From positions 4,216,001-4,280,000 of the forward strand of contig NZ_CP013650.1 of assembly GCF_001466725.1 (NCBI RefSeq): a stretch of DNA of 64,000 nt, read 5' to 3'. Under the pieces are notes generated by a model. The model saw only the letters and a program-made list of their open reading frames with translations, was not told the DNA's origin and did not search any database. The first letter of the stretch is position 1. The number at the start of each line of letters is the position of its first letter. The position numbers were made by a program, and so were the translations under genes. This document shows, piece by piece, positions 24,248-33,382 of the stretch. This DNA is from Lacimicrobium alkaliphilum (GTDB lineage Bacteria; Pseudomonadota; Gammaproteobacteria; Enterobacterales; Alteromonadaceae).

Positions 24248-25627
24248 ATGAAGATCATCATAGTGGGGGCCGGCCAGGTCGGCGGAACGCTTGCCGAAAA
24301 CCTGGTCGGTGAAAAAAATGAAATCACCGTCATAGACTCTGACTATGATGTTCTCAGAAACCTGCAGGATCGCCTGGATCTGCAGGTAATTTCCGGCTTT
24401 GGTTCACACCCTGATGTGCTTAAAAAAGCCGGCGCAGAAGATGCTGACATGCTGATCGCCGTCACTAACAGCGACGAGTCCAACATGATGGCCTGTCAGA
24501 TAGCGCATACCCTGTTTAAAACCCCAACCAAAATTGCCCGTATCCGCTCCGGTCAGTATTTAGCCTATCAGGACCAGCTATTTAAACATTCAGACATCCC
24601 GGTTAATCATATGATCGCGCCGGAACAGCTGGTTACACGCTCGATCAAAAGGCTTATTGACTACCCGGGAGCACTTCAGGTGGTTGAGTTTGCCGATGGC
24701 AAAGTCAGCCTGGTCGCCGTTAAAGCGTATTATGGTGGGTTACTTGTTGGTCATGCTCTGTCTGCACTCAAAGAGCATATGCCTAACGTGGAAACCCGGG
24801 TGGCCGCCATATACAGACGGGGACGGCCTATTCGTCCATTGGGTACTACCGTGATCGAAGCCGACGATGAAGTGTTTTTTATCGCCGCCACCAAACATAT
24901 TCGCGCGGTGATGAGTGAGCTGCAAAAACTGGAAGCAAGCTACAAGCGCATAATGATTGCCGGGGGCGGGCTTATCGGCGCTGGCTTGGCTTCCCAGCTG
25001 GAGGACAAGCATCAGGTCAAATTAATCGAGTTTAATCAGGAAAGAGCAAAATACCTTTCATCAAACCTGAAGAAAGCCACTGTATTCTGTGGCGATGCAT
25101 CGGATCAGGAATTGCTTAACGAAGAACAGGTAGAGCAAACTGACGTATTTATCGCCGTTACCAACGATGATGAAGCCAATATCATGTCCGCTATGCTTGC
25201 CAAGCGCATGGGCGCCAAGAAAACCATGGTACTGATTCAGCGCAGCGCTTATGTCGATTTGGTTCAGGGCGGTGAAGTGGATATAGCCGTCTCACCTCAG
25301 CAAGCGACCATCTCAGCACTGCTGACCCACATAAGACGTGGAGACATAGTGAATGTTTACTCACTCAGACGAGGTGCAGCGGAGGCCATCGAGGCCATTG
25401 CCCACGGTGACGAGCACACCTCAAAGGTTGTAGGTAAGGCCATCAACGATATCAAACTGCCTCCGGGCACCACCATCGGGGCTGTGGTGCGTAAAGACGA
25501 AGTTATCATTGCCCATGGTGATACTGTTATCGAGGCCGATGATCACGTCATTCTGTTTCTGGTAGATAAGAAGTATATCGACCACGTGGAGAAGTTGTTT
25601 CAGCCCAGCGCCTTTTTCTTTGGCTAA
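24248..25627 (+). CDS. trkA: Trk system potassium transporter NAD-binding subunit TrkA
   Basis: A 459-residue cytosolic regulatory subunit of the Trk K+ uptake system. It contains two RCK units, each with a Rossmann motif (G-A-G-Q-V-G-G-T-L at residue 7, and G-G-G-L-I-G-A-G-L near residue 240), each followed by a TrkA-C domain. Length is the same as in Escherichia coli (458). The likely membrane partner, trkH, lies 1.7 kb downstream on the opposite strand, separated by tRNA-Leu and the EAL/HDOD gene. Confidence 0.96.
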   Translation: MKIIIVGAGQVGGTLAENLVGEKNEITVIDSDYDVLRNLQDRLDLQVISGFGSHPDVLKKAGAEDADMLIAVTNSDESNMMACQIAHTLFKTPTKIARIRSGQYLAYQDQLFKHSDIPVNHMIAPEQLVTRSIKRLIDYPGALQVVEFADGKVSLVAVKAYYGGLLVGHALSALKEHMPNVETRVAAIYRRGRPIRPLGTTVIEADDEVFFIAATKHIRAVMSELQKLEASYKRIMIAGGGLIGAGLASQLEDKHQVKLIEFNQERAKYLSSNLKKATVFCGDASDQELLNEEQVEQTDVFIAVTNDDEANIMSAMLAKRMGAKKTMVLIQRSAYVDLVQGGEVDIAVSPQQATISALLTHIRRGDIVNVYSLRRGAAEAIEAIAHGDEHTSKVVGKAINDIKLPPGTTIGAVVRKDEVIIAHGDTVIEADDHVILFLVDKKYIDHVEKLFQPSAFFFG

Positions 25628-25710
25628 ACGCTTACTGGACGCCGGCAAACAGAAACAATCGCCGAAAAAACGTTCCCGACATTATCGGCATACCGTCCAT
25701 CCCTGGACAT

Positions 25711-25745
25711 AAAAAAACCCTGACGATTATCGTCAGGGCTTTTTC
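25711..25745. terminator. bidirectional terminator between trkA and tRNA-Leu
   Basis: Arms CCCTGACGA (25718-25726) and TCGTCAGGG (25730-25738), flanked by A-run AAAAAAA on the left and GCTTTTTC on the right, so it can end both the rightward trkA transcript and the leftward tRNA-Leu transcript. Confidence 0.88.
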
Positions 25746-25751
25746 AAGAAT

Positions 25752-25838
25752 TGGTGCCCAGGAGAGGACTTGAACCTCCACGGGGTTTCCCCCACTAGCA
25801 CCTGAAGCTAGCGTGTCTACCAATTCCACCACCTGGGC
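25752..25838 (-). tRNA. leu: tRNA-Leu (anticodon CAG)
   Basis: 87 bases on the minus strand, beginning GCCCAGGTGGTGGAATTGG and ending with encoded CCA. The anticodon loop is TTCAGGT with anticodon CAG. A long variable arm (TGGGGGAAACCCCGT region) is diagnostic of class II tRNA-Leu. A gene of its own with its own promoter. Confidence 0.97.
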
Positions 25839-25844
25839 AAGAAG

Positions 25845-25880
25845 AGGGCGTACTTTAGTTATAAGCCTCTAAAAAGTCAA
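25845..25880 (-). promoter_or_regulatory. tRNA-Leu promoter
   Basis: Minus strand: -35 TTGACT (25875-25880), 17-base spacer, -10 TAAAGT (25852-25857), then G+C-rich ACGCCCTC, the discriminator type seen at the rrn promoters in this window. The start of transcription would be only a few bases before the mature tRNA. Confidence 0.75.
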
Positions 25881-25910
25881 CGGTCTGAAGCACTTTTTTG
25901 CGCTAACCGC

Positions 25911-27158
25911 TTAATTTGTAACCTTGGTTCTGGGAAAGTGCGGCGAAATGCTTTGTCTGATGCCATTTCCCCAGACGATCGCCTCGTTAAACAGGCCGTG
26001 CAGCATCTTCTGGCTGAGCTCCAGCTGACCAGACAATTTGATCAGAGCCAGCCAGTTAGCACTCTCAAAAGCCTTGGCCAGGCCCAGATAGTTTCTCAGA
26101 CGTCCCTCACCGCCGCATAAGGCTGAACGAATTTCATCGTCTATCGGCAGTTTGCCTACCAAAGCGCTCATGTCCTGATCAAGCAGCGCATCCAACAACG
26201 AAAACAGCCCCACAAGAAACCCTTTCGGTGGATTATCCTTATCTTTCTTGGCGATGCTGACCAGTTCACAGAACTTCGCTCTGACCAATGACAGGTGCAA
26301 CAGTTCTATGGGCTTGTCTTCGCCCATATTGGCCAGAGCCAGAATGGAAATAAATTTCTTCAGCTCCAGTTCACCGAGATAGTTCAGCGCATGGCGCAGT
26401 GACGAGATTTTATAGCGCTTGTTGATGGTTGGATTATTAATAAACCTGAGCAACATGTAGGACAGACCCACATCACGCTCAAAAATGGCGTTCACCCGTT
26501 CAAAACTGAATTCAGTGCTGGAGCTTTCCTGTAGCAGTTCCAGTAAGGCCAGTTTAGAAGTGGGCAGGTTTCGCTGGCGTATGACCTCAGGCTTGGAGAA
26601 AAAGAAGCCCTGAAAGTAGTCAAAACCCATATCCCGATAGCAATTAAAGTCTTCATAGGTTTCCACTTTTTCCGCTACCAGCTTGACCTTAGCTTGCTGA
26701 AACTTCGGCAGATTGCGGGCGATGGTGTCAAAATCACTGCGCAGGGTGTCGACTTTGATAATGTCTACATAGGGTAAGAACGCATCCCATCTGGGATCAA
26801 AGTTATGATCATCCAGGGCCAGCTTGTAGCCCATATCTTTAATTTGCTTACAGGCCCCCACCAGGCTGCTGTCAGAAGGAACAGTGTCAACGATCTCCAC
26901 TACCACAGACTCTGGATCCAGCATGGTGGGAAAGCCGTTGATCAATGTTTCTTTGTGGAAGTTTATAAAAGAGGTTTTATGACAGGCAATGTCTTCCAAT
27001 CCAAGCGTCAGGTGGCTGGCAGTAATGATTTTGGATGTTGCCTCATCAGGCTTTATATCCGGAAAACAATTTTTACGACCATCCCTGAACAGCAGTTCAT
27101 AGGCATAAACATTTTTATCTGTGTCCAGTATCGGATGTCTGGCTACATAAGCAAACAT
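25911..27158 (-). CDS. EAL-HDOD signalling protein (YuxH-type), EAL domain degenerate
   Basis: A 415-residue protein with an N-terminal EAL-like domain (about 1-205) and a C-terminal HDOD domain (about 206-400). The signature E-A/V-L-x-R is Y-E-L-L-F-R, D-D-H-N-F-D replaces the usual D-D-F-G-x-G, and V-A-E-K-V-E-T keeps a late motif. With several metal ligands changed, phosphodiesterase activity is doubtful and a binding or regulatory role is more likely. HDOD domains occur in signalling proteins affecting motility, stress and secretion. The gene has its own flanking gaps, with no operon partner. Confidence 0.88.
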   Translation of the reverse strand: MFAYVARHPILDTDKNVYAYELLFRDGRKNCFPDIKPDEATSKIITASHLTLGLEDIACHKTSFINFHKETLINGFPTMLDPESVVVEIVDTVPSDSSLVGACKQIKDMGYKLALDDHNFDPRWDAFLPYVDIIKVDTLRSDFDTIARNLPKFQQAKVKLVAEKVETYEDFNCYRDMGFDYFQGFFFSKPEVIRQRNLPTSKLALLELLQESSSTEFSFERVNAIFERDVGLSYMLLRFINNPTINKRYKISSLRHALNYLGELELKKFISILALANMGEDKPIELLHLSLVRAKFCELVSIAKKDKDNPPKGFLVGLFSLLDALLDQDMSALVGKLPIDDEIRSALCGGEGRLRNYLGLAKAFESANWLALIKLSGQLELSQKMLHGLFNEAIVWGNGIRQSISPHFPRTKVTN

Positions 27159-27284
27159 GGGGCTAACCCTCAGACGATATTATAATCAGCATTTACCCGG
27201 CGCGAGTCCGGTGATCCTGCATCGACTGTATCAGAAGATGCACAGAAAACCAGCAGAATTCACCATGAGCCCATTGGTTCGGGC

Positions 27285-28736
27285 TTAACTACGCCAGAAC
27301 GTTGGAGAAAATAAAACCAGCAACGAAAATACTTCCAGCCGGCCAAACAGCATTGCCAGCACCAGCCACCATTTGCCCGCTGATGTAACATCTGCAAAGT
27401 TGGCGGCTACCGCCCCCAGACCAGGCCCAAGATTATTCAGGCAAGCCGCCGTGGCTGTGAAGGCAGTCAGGTTATCCATTCCAGTTGCCACCATGGCTAT
27501 CATGATAACAATAAAAATCAGTGCATAAGCAGAGAAAAAGCCCCATACAGCTTCAACAACCCGGTCTGGTAGCGCCCTGTTTCCCAGCTTTACAGAATAT
27601 ACCGCTTTGGGGTGTACCAGCCTGTCCACTTCCCGTTTTCCCTGCAGGAACAGCAACACCACTCTGACCACCTTCAGACCGCCACCTGTGGAGCTGGCGC
27701 AACCACCGATAAAACTGGCGAAGATCAACAGGATCGGCAGGAAAACCGGCCAGTCAGCGAAACTGTCCGCACTGAACCCCGCTGTGGTACTGATCGAAAC
27801 TGCATGAAAAAGTGCCTGGTCAAAGGCCGTTTCAACGTCGGCATACCACTGATGTGCGGTGAGAGTGGCAAAGCAGATCAGCACCAATACAATCTGTATG
27901 GCAAAAAATGCTTTTAACTCTGGATCGCGCAGATAAGCCTTGATACTGCGGTTGTGCACTGCGTGAAAGTGCAAAGCGAAGTTCAGTGCCGAAACCCACA
28001 GGAACAGAACACAAATTGCGTTGATCAGCGGGCTGTTAAAGTGTCCGATGCTGGCATCATAGTTTGAGAATCCGCCAATCGCCACGGTGGAAAAAGCATG
28101 GCAAATCGCATCAAATAAGCTCATTCCGGCCAACCAGTATGCGAACACACATGCCAGGGTCAGCACCATATAGATGTACCACAAGTGCTTGGCGGTATCC
28201 GCGATTCTCGGCGTCATCTTTGAATCTTTTACCGGACCAGGGATCTCGGCCCGATACAACTGCATTCCGCCTACGCCGAGAATCGGCAGTATTGCCACCG
28301 CCAGTACGATAATTCCCATCCCCCCGAGCCATTGCAGTTGCTGACGATAGAACTGAACAGCCCTGGGGAGGTAATCGATACCTTCAATGACCGTGGCGCC
28401 TGTGGTAGTAAGGCCTGAGAATGCTTCAAAGAATGAGTCGGTAACAGAAAGTTGCGGCTGCTCGAGGAAAATAAACGGTAATGAAGCAAAGCTTGCCAGT
28501 ACCGTCCAGAACAGTGCCACAATAAGAAAGCCTTCTTTTGCTCTGAGCTCCGAACGATGCCGACGGTTTGGATACCAGGACAGTAATCCGGTGATCAGGC
28601 AAAGAAAAAAGGCCAGCAAAAATGGCAAGCCGCCGCCGTCAGCATAAATAACAGAGACGAGAGCGGGAGGCAGCATCGTCACACTAAACAGGGCGACGAG
28701 CAGGCCAAGAATTCGGATTATGGTGCGATACTGCAT
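27285..28736 (-). CDS. trkH: Trk/Ktr-type potassium uptake protein TrkH
   Basis: A 483-residue integral membrane protein with about ten hydrophobic segments. The four selectivity-filter-like P-loops are visible as T-T-G-A-T, V-A-I-G-G-F-S-N, S-T-T-A-G-F-S and C-L-N-N-L-G-P. It transports K+ together with TrkA, encoded at 24248-25627. Length matches Escherichia coli TrkH (483). The start codon lies directly after the stop of the YtoQ-like gene upstream, so the two are probably cotranscribed. Confidence 0.95.
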   Translation of the reverse strand: MQYRTIIRILGLLVALFSVTMLPPALVSVIYADGGGLPFLLAFFLCLITGLLSWYPNRRHRSELRAKEGFLIVALFWTVLASFASLPFIFLEQPQLSVTDSFFEAFSGLTTTGATVIEGIDYLPRAVQFYRQQLQWLGGMGIIVLAVAILPILGVGGMQLYRAEIPGPVKDSKMTPRIADTAKHLWYIYMVLTLACVFAYWLAGMSLFDAICHAFSTVAIGGFSNYDASIGHFNSPLINAICVLFLWVSALNFALHFHAVHNRSIKAYLRDPELKAFFAIQIVLVLICFATLTAHQWYADVETAFDQALFHAVSISTTAGFSADSFADWPVFLPILLIFASFIGGCASSTGGGLKVVRVVLLFLQGKREVDRLVHPKAVYSVKLGNRALPDRVVEAVWGFFSAYALIFIVIMIAMVATGMDNLTAFTATAACLNNLGPGLGAVAANFADVTSAGKWWLVLAMLFGRLEVFSLLVLFSPTFWRS

Positions 28737-29171
28737 TTAGTTATTATCTATGGCCTTGTTATTACTCCAGGCATCCAGAATCGACAGCAACTGCTCCATG
28801 TCACCGGCTACCGCTGTGGCAACTCTGGAAATACTGGCAAGTTTATCCGCCAGCGCTTTTTCGTGCAGCACGACCATGGACTTACCCTGCACTATCGCCT
28901 GCCCGGCTGCAGCCAGCGCATGATGGTGATCTGAGTCACTATCAAAACGCACGACAATCAGCTCAGCCTCCCTCAATAAGGCATCATTAACTGCTGCTAC
29001 ACAACGAGCTCCTGCCATTTGTCTGGCTGGTTCAGCATTCACTGAACCTGACGCAGACTGCTTGTGAGGGCACCGGAAACTAATTGCCAGCTCCGCAGCC
29101 CTGGCCTGAGCCTGCAACTCTTTTTGCCAGCACGAGTGATTATCTCCTGCAAGGTATACGCGCTTGTACAT
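28737..29171 (-). CDS. YtoQ-like protein (nucleoside 2-deoxyribosyltransferase-like fold)
   Basis: A 144-residue protein. The start M-Y-K-R-V-Y-L-A-G-D-N-H-S-C-W-Q-K-E, the middle L-I-V-V-R-F-D, and H-H-A-L-A-A-A-G-Q-A-I-V-Q-G-K-S-M-V-V-L-H resemble YtoQ proteins, which look like nucleoside deoxyribosyltransferases. The N-terminal half is more diverged, and typical family acidic residues near the middle are not all obvious. Substrate unknown. The resemblance is from memory and needs a profile search. Ends immediately before trkH. Confidence 0.6.
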   Translation of the reverse strand: MYKRVYLAGDNHSCWQKELQAQARAAELAISFRCPHKQSASGSVNAEPARQMAGARCVAAVNDALLREAELIVVRFDSDSDHHHALAAAGQAIVQGKSMVVLHEKALADKLASISRVATAVAGDMEQLLSILDAWSNNKAIDNN

Positions 29172-29278
29172 TAAAGCAGCCGGGGTTAGTTGGATACCTA
29201 ATTATTGACTGTATAGCCTCAGATCAAAAGGCTTAAATGAAAAAAACCAATGATAACCGCGATTTAGCAGATACACGT

Positions 29279-29932
29279 CTATGCCATTTCCAGTACTTTA
29301 TCCACCAGCTTGTTGATCCCCGTCGCGGCCTCACCAATATTTTTTGCCAGCATATAGGCTGGTGTTGTAATCAGCTTACAGTCCCTGTCTTCAACCACAT
29401 CGGTAACCGCACACTCGATATGAATTGCCCCCATCGCCTCAACAGCCTCAGCCGTTTCGGCATCATTGCCAATGGTCATCTTCACCTTACTACCATAGAT
29501 ACGGGCCAGCATAGCCGGCGCAATACACAAATAACCTGCGGGCTTCCGCTTCTCAGCGAAAGCCTTACAAATGGCCTCAACATCGGGATGAATTGTGCAA
29601 TCCGCACCTTTGATCGCGAAATCACTGAGGTTCTTCGCGGCACCGAAGCCGCCGGGTAAAATCAGTGCATCATAGTCATCAACATTGAGTTCTTTGAGTT
29701 CCTTTATATCTCCCCTTGCAATACGGGCAGCCTCAACCAGAACATTACGACTTTCGCCTTCCATCACTTCACCGGTAAGATGGTTAATCACATGATGTTG
29801 CTGCATATCAGGTGCGAAACACTGGTATTTTGCCCCCCTTGCATCAAGTGCCAGCAAAGTGATCACTGACTCAAAGATCTCAGCACCGTCAAACACGCCA
29901 CAACCACTTAATATAATTGCCACATTTTTCAT
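29279..29932 (-). CDS. elbB: isoprenoid biosynthesis glyoxalase ElbB (DJ-1/PfpI family)
   Basis: A 217-residue class I glutamine amidotransferase-like protein, the same length as Escherichia coli ElbB. Visible: V-A-I-I-L-S-G-C-G-V-F-D-G-A-E-I, I-N-H-L-T-G-E-V-M, L-I-L-P-G-G-F-G-A-A-K-N-L, and L-C-I-A-P-A-M with the nucleophile-elbow cysteine. Three in-frame starts are stacked (GTG 29938, ATG 29935, ATG 29932). The last is chosen because GGAGG lies 6 bases before it. Glyoxalase-type activity is reported for the family. The biological role is unclear. Confidence 0.93.
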   Translation of the reverse strand: MKNVAIILSGCGVFDGAEIFESVITLLALDARGAKYQCFAPDMQQHHVINHLTGEVMEGESRNVLVEAARIARGDIKELKELNVDDYDALILPGGFGAAKNLSDFAIKGADCTIHPDVEAICKAFAEKRKPAGYLCIAPAMLARIYGSKVKMTIGNDAETAEAVEAMGAIHIECAVTDVVEDRDCKLITTPAYMLAKNIGEAATGINKLVDKVLEMA

Positions 29933-30320
29933 CATCACCCTCCAGGTCAGATAATTACTTACTTATGCCCTTTGCTCTGAATCTTCATAGCCAATAATTC
30001 TAAGCATTGGCTAATCAGCACTTTTCAAACGACAGGGTTGTGTTAGAGTAACGCTTCGCTTTGCGCAAGGTCAAAAATCTTTGCAAAGCGTTATCCACAA
30101 AGGAAAATAAAAAATATAAACGGTCCCGCAGTTATCCGTTAGTTATCAAAACCGCTATATATAAGCATTTCAAACACTTCATTGTTTTTCAGTGAGGTGA
30201 ACTTAATCGTGCGCACAAGGATAATCAACAGGGTTATCCACAGGACTTAAAAACTGTGTATAACTATGCCATAGCGGGTTTTCTTATGGCATCCTACTCA
30301 TCATTTCCGGCAATAAGCGA
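29933..30320. promoter_or_regulatory. polA upstream region with three DnaA boxes and inverted repeats
   Basis: A 381-base gene-free region. Perfect TTATCCACA boxes lie at 30091-30099 and 30234-30242 (plus strand), and TTATACACA (minus strand) at 30255-30263. An inverted repeat CGCTTTGC/GCAAAGCG (30057-30064 and 30083-30090) abuts the first box. A second, ATGCCATA/TATGGCAT (30266-30273 and 30285-30292), follows the third box in the likely polA leader. Regulation of polA by DnaA, or a DnaA-titrating site, is an inference. Confidence 0.7.
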
Positions 30321-33065
30321 ATGACTATGGCAAAACTTCCTGATAACCCTCTTATTCTGGTAGACGGTTCCTCTTATTTATTCAGGGCTTTCCATGCCAT
30401 GCCCAACCTGACCAATGAGCATGGTGAACATACCGGCGCAATATACGGTGTTATTAATATGCTCAGAAGTATGCTCAAGCAAATAAACCCAACACATATA
30501 GCCGTGGTGTTTGATGCTAAGGGTAAGACTTTCAGAGATGATATTTATGCCGATTACAAAGCAAATCGCCCGCCTATGCCTGACGATCTGCGGCAACAGA
30601 TTGCGCCTTTGCACAGTATTATTCAGGCCATGGGTCTGCCCATCATAGTTGAAGAAGGAGTAGAGGCCGATGATGTTATCGGTACGCTCTCCCGCCAGGC
30701 CAGTGCGGCAGGAATCGCCGTTCTGATCAGTACCGGAGACAAGGACATGGCGCAACTGGTTGACGACAATGTCACCCTTATCAATACCATGACCAACACC
30801 TTACTCGATCCTGATGGTGTATCAGAGAAGTTTGGTGTACCGCCGGAGTTGATCATCGACTTTCTCGCGCTTAAAGGTGACAAGTCAGACAATATTCCTG
30901 GTGTACCGGGTGTTGGCGATAAAAGCGCCCTGGCGATGCTGCAAAATCTGGGCGGTCTGGATCAGATATTCGGGAATCTGGATAAGATAGAGACACTGGA
31001 TTTCCGGGGCGCCAGGAGCATGGCCCAGAAGATGCGCGAATATGAAGAACAGGCCCGCCTCTCCTACCAGCTGGCGACGATCAAAACCGATGTGGCATTG
31101 CACGTAGAACCACAGGATCTGGTGCCCGGTGAACCTGACACCAAACAGCTGACCGAGCTTTACAGCCGTTACAATTTCAAACGCTGGCTGGAAGAAGTTG
31201 AGCAACAGGGTCCGGTAACGGCCGCAACAGCGAACAACCAGCACGATATCAGCCATAACAACTACCAGACCATACTCAGTAAAGAGATCCTGCAAACCTG
31301 GCTGGATAAGCTAAGACAAGCTCCTTTGTTTGCGCTGGACACCGAAACGACCAGCCTCAATTACATGGAAGCCGAGCTCGTCGGGTTTTGCTTTGCAGTT
31401 GCGCCGGGTGAGGCGGCTTACCTTCCCGTTGGCCACGACTGCGCAGATGCCCCCGAACAACTGGATCGGGATTGGGTATTAGAACAACTTAAACCCATAC
31501 TCGAAGACCCACAACGCCTCAAGGTAGGTCAGCACCTCAAATATGATAAAAATGTACTGTGCAACTATGGTATCGAACTCAAAGGCATTGCCTTTGATAC
31601 TATGCTCGAATCCTATGTGTATAACAGCGTAGCCGGACGCCATGATATGGACAGCCTGGCCGAGCGCTATCTCGATTTTAAGACCATAAAGTTTGAAGAT
31701 ATCGCCGGAAAAGGCGCAAAACAACTTACCTTTAATCAGATTGCTCTGGAGCAGGCCGCACCTTATGCGGCGGAAGACGCAGACATTACTTATCGATTGC
31801 ATGAAAATCTATGGCCGAAGATCGAGCAGGAGGCAGGCCTTAAACATGTGTTAACCGAAATTGAGGTACCACTGATACCGGTGCTGTCAAAAATGGAATA
31901 CACCGGTGTATTAATAGACAGCCAGCAGCTGCGGGAACAAAGCCAGCATATTGCCAGTCGTATTCTGGGGCTTGAGGAAGAAGTCTACGAGCTGGCCGGA
32001 GAACAGTTTAACCTTGGCTCAACCAAGCAATTGCAAACGATCCTGTTTGAAAAGATGCAGTTGCCGGTAGTCAAAAAGACGCCTAAGGGCGCCCCCTCCA
32101 CCTCAGAAGACGTGCTGCAAACACTGGCGATGAACTATCCCCTGCCCAGGTTGTTAATGGAATACCGGGGATTAAGCAAGCTGAAGAACACCTATACCGA
32201 CAAACTACCGAAGATGATCAATCACCGGACCGGCAGAGTGCATACCTCTTACCATCAGGCTGTGGCAGCCACAGGCAGACTGTCTTCGACGGACCCGAAC
32301 CTGCAGAATATTCCGATTCGCACCGAACAGGGCCGCAAGGTGAGACAAGCCTTCATTGCCCCACAAGGCTGTAAAATTGTTGCTGCCGATTACTCACAGA
32401 TTGAGCTGAGAATTATGGCCCATCTATCCGCTGACAAAGGGCTTTTAAATGCCTTTGCCAAGGGGCTGGATATCCATAAAGCCACTGCAGCAGAAGTATT
32501 TGGAGTCAGTCTTGATAACGTCACCAGTGAGCAGCGACGTAATGCCAAGGCCATCAACTTTGGCCTGATCTACGGTATGTCTGCCTTTGGTCTGGCCCAA
32601 CAGCTGAACATCCCGCGCCAGGAAGCACAGGAATATATGGATCTGTACTTCGATCGTTATCCGGGCGTGCTCACTTATATGCACAATACCAGAGAGCAGG
32701 CAAAGTCTCAGGGCTATGTCTCTACCGTATTTGGTCGTCGCCTGTATTTGCCGGAAATCAAATCCAGCAATGGCGCCAGACGCAAAGGGGCTGAACGTGC
32801 CGCCATCAATGCTCCGATGCAGGGCACCGCCGCAGATATCATCAAAAAAGCCATGCTGGCAGTGAACCAATGGATAGAAGAGCACGCTGCCAGCGAGGTC
32901 AGAATGATCATGCAGGTACATGACGAACTGGTTTTTGAAATAAAAGAACAGAATCTCGAGGCACACAGGAAGCGTATCATTGAGCTGATGGAGAAGGCCT
33001 CAACACTTGATGTTCCCTTACTTGTAGAAGCAGGTGTCGGCGCTAACTGGGATCAGGCTCACTAA
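30321..33065 (+). CDS. polA: DNA polymerase I
   Basis: A 914-residue A-family polymerase with all three domains. 5' nuclease: residues about 1-290 with [10 protein letters not shown] and E-A-D-D-V-I-G-T. 3'-5' exonuclease: D-T-E-T near residue 341 and Y-A-A-E-D-A-D-I-T, so proofreading looks intact. Polymerase: [22 protein letters not shown] and V-H-D-E-L-V-F-E. Roles are Okazaki fragment processing and repair. Start: ATG 30321, with a second ATG at 30327 also possible. spf follows 75 bases after the stop. Confidence 0.97.
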   Translation: MTMAKLPDNPLILVDGSSYLFRAFHAMPNLTNEHGEHTGAIYGVINMLRSMLKQINPTHIAVVFDAKGKTFRDDIYADYKANRPPMPDDLRQQIAPLHSIIQAMGLPIIVEEGVEADDVIGTLSRQASAAGIAVLISTGDKDMAQLVDDNVTLINTMTNTLLDPDGVSEKFGVPPELIIDFLALKGDKSDNIPGVPGVGDKSALAMLQNLGGLDQIFGNLDKIETLDFRGARSMAQKMREYEEQARLSYQLATIKTDVALHVEPQDLVPGEPDTKQLTELYSRYNFKRWLEEVEQQGPVTAATANNQHDISHNNYQTILSKEILQTWLDKLRQAPLFALDTETTSLNYMEAELVGFCFAVAPGEAAYLPVGHDCADAPEQLDRDWVLEQLKPILEDPQRLKVGQHLKYDKNVLCNYGIELKGIAFDTMLESYVYNSVAGRHDMDSLAERYLDFKTIKFEDIAGKGAKQLTFNQIALEQAAPYAAEDADITYRLHENLWPKIEQEAGLKHVLTEIEVPLIPVLSKMEYTGVLIDSQQLREQSQHIASRILGLEEEVYELAGEQFNLGSTKQLQTILFEKMQLPVVKKTPKGAPSTSEDVLQTLAMNYPLPRLLMEYRGLSKLKNTYTDKLPKMINHRTGRVHTSYHQAVAATGRLSSTDPNLQNIPIRTEQGRKVRQAFIAPQGCKIVAADYSQIELRIMAHLSADKGLLNAFAKGLDIHKATAAEVFGVSLDNVTSEQRRNAKAINFGLIYGMSAFGLAQQLNIPRQEAQEYMDLYFDRYPGVLTYMHNTREQAKSQGYVSTVFGRRLYLPEIKSSNGARRKGAERAAINAPMQGTAADIIKKAMLAVNQWIEEHAASEVRMIMQVHDELVFEIKEQNLEAHRKRIIELMEKASTLDVPLLVEAGVGANWDQAH

Positions 33066-33081
33066 ATCATATCGACATTAT

Positions 33082-33140
33082 TGTAATTAAATTACAAAAA
33101 GAGCTTGCGTTTTAAGAGGTTTGAACATAGTATTTTCGCT
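33082..33140 (+). promoter_or_regulatory. Spot 42 promoter with an upstream palindrome
   Basis: -35 TTGCGT (33105-33110), 17-base spacer, -10 TAGTAT (33128-33133), and 7 bases to the Spot 42 5' end. Just upstream is the perfect 15-base palindrome TGTAATTAAATTACA (33082-33096). It is one base short of the CRP-site spacing (TGTGA-N6-TCACA), so I do not call it a CRP site. A transcription-factor site is plausible. Confidence 0.7.
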
Positions 33141-33213
33141 GTAGGGTACAGAGGTATGATGTTCTATCTTTCAAACCTTTGCTTTAACCCCGGTCTCTGA
33201 CCGGGGTTTTTTT
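33141..33213 (+). ncRNA. spf: Spot 42 small regulatory RNA, short form
   Basis: Begins GTAGGGTACAGAGGTATGAT and continues through GTTCTATCTTTCAAACCTTTGC, a near-identical copy of the first half of Escherichia coli Spot 42, in the same place (polA-spf-engB). It ends with the hairpin CCCCGGTC/GACCGGGG and a T7 run. At about 73 bases it lacks the middle portion of the 109-base enterobacterial RNA and fuses the conserved 5' region almost directly to a terminator. Spot 42 is an Hfq-dependent riboregulator of sugar and central metabolism, normally repressed by CRP. Confidence 0.92.
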
Positions 33214-33292
33214 ATGCCCGCAGGTTTCAGAAAGGCTCAGGACGTCAACGTATTTAAATTTCATAAAAGAAATTTACTTTCTTTGTGAACTT

Positions 33293-33382
33293 TTGCGTTT
33301 TAGCAGGCTCTGAACTTACGGTTTATGTGTGTCCCTGAGTGTGTGTTTAGCCCTGGCCTGTCGGTCAGGGCTTTTCTTTTTC
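33293..33382 (+). ncRNA. Probable second small RNA between spf and engB
   Basis: A strong plus-strand terminator, AGCCCTGGCC-TGTC-GGTCAGGGCT (33349-33372) followed by TTTTCTTTTT, lies beyond Spot 42 and runs into the 3' end of engB, which is on the other strand. It therefore ends a rightward transcript distinct from engB. TTGCGTTTTA-(x)-AGG-(x)-GAAC at 33293-33315 repeats the Spot 42 promoter upstream part. TACGGT at 33317-33322 (18-base spacer) could be the -10, weak in the middle. The RNA would be about 50 bases from near 33329. It could instead be a backup terminator for spf or polA read-through. Confidence 0.4.

Noticed and set aside
25575..25592. CCACGTGGA in trkA as a third parS
   Set aside because: Only the central bases match. 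The outer TGTT and AACA are absent.
33082..33096. CRP site for Spot 42
   Set aside because: Half-sites are TGTAA/TTACA with five bases between, not TGTGA-N6-TCACA. Kept only as a palindrome.
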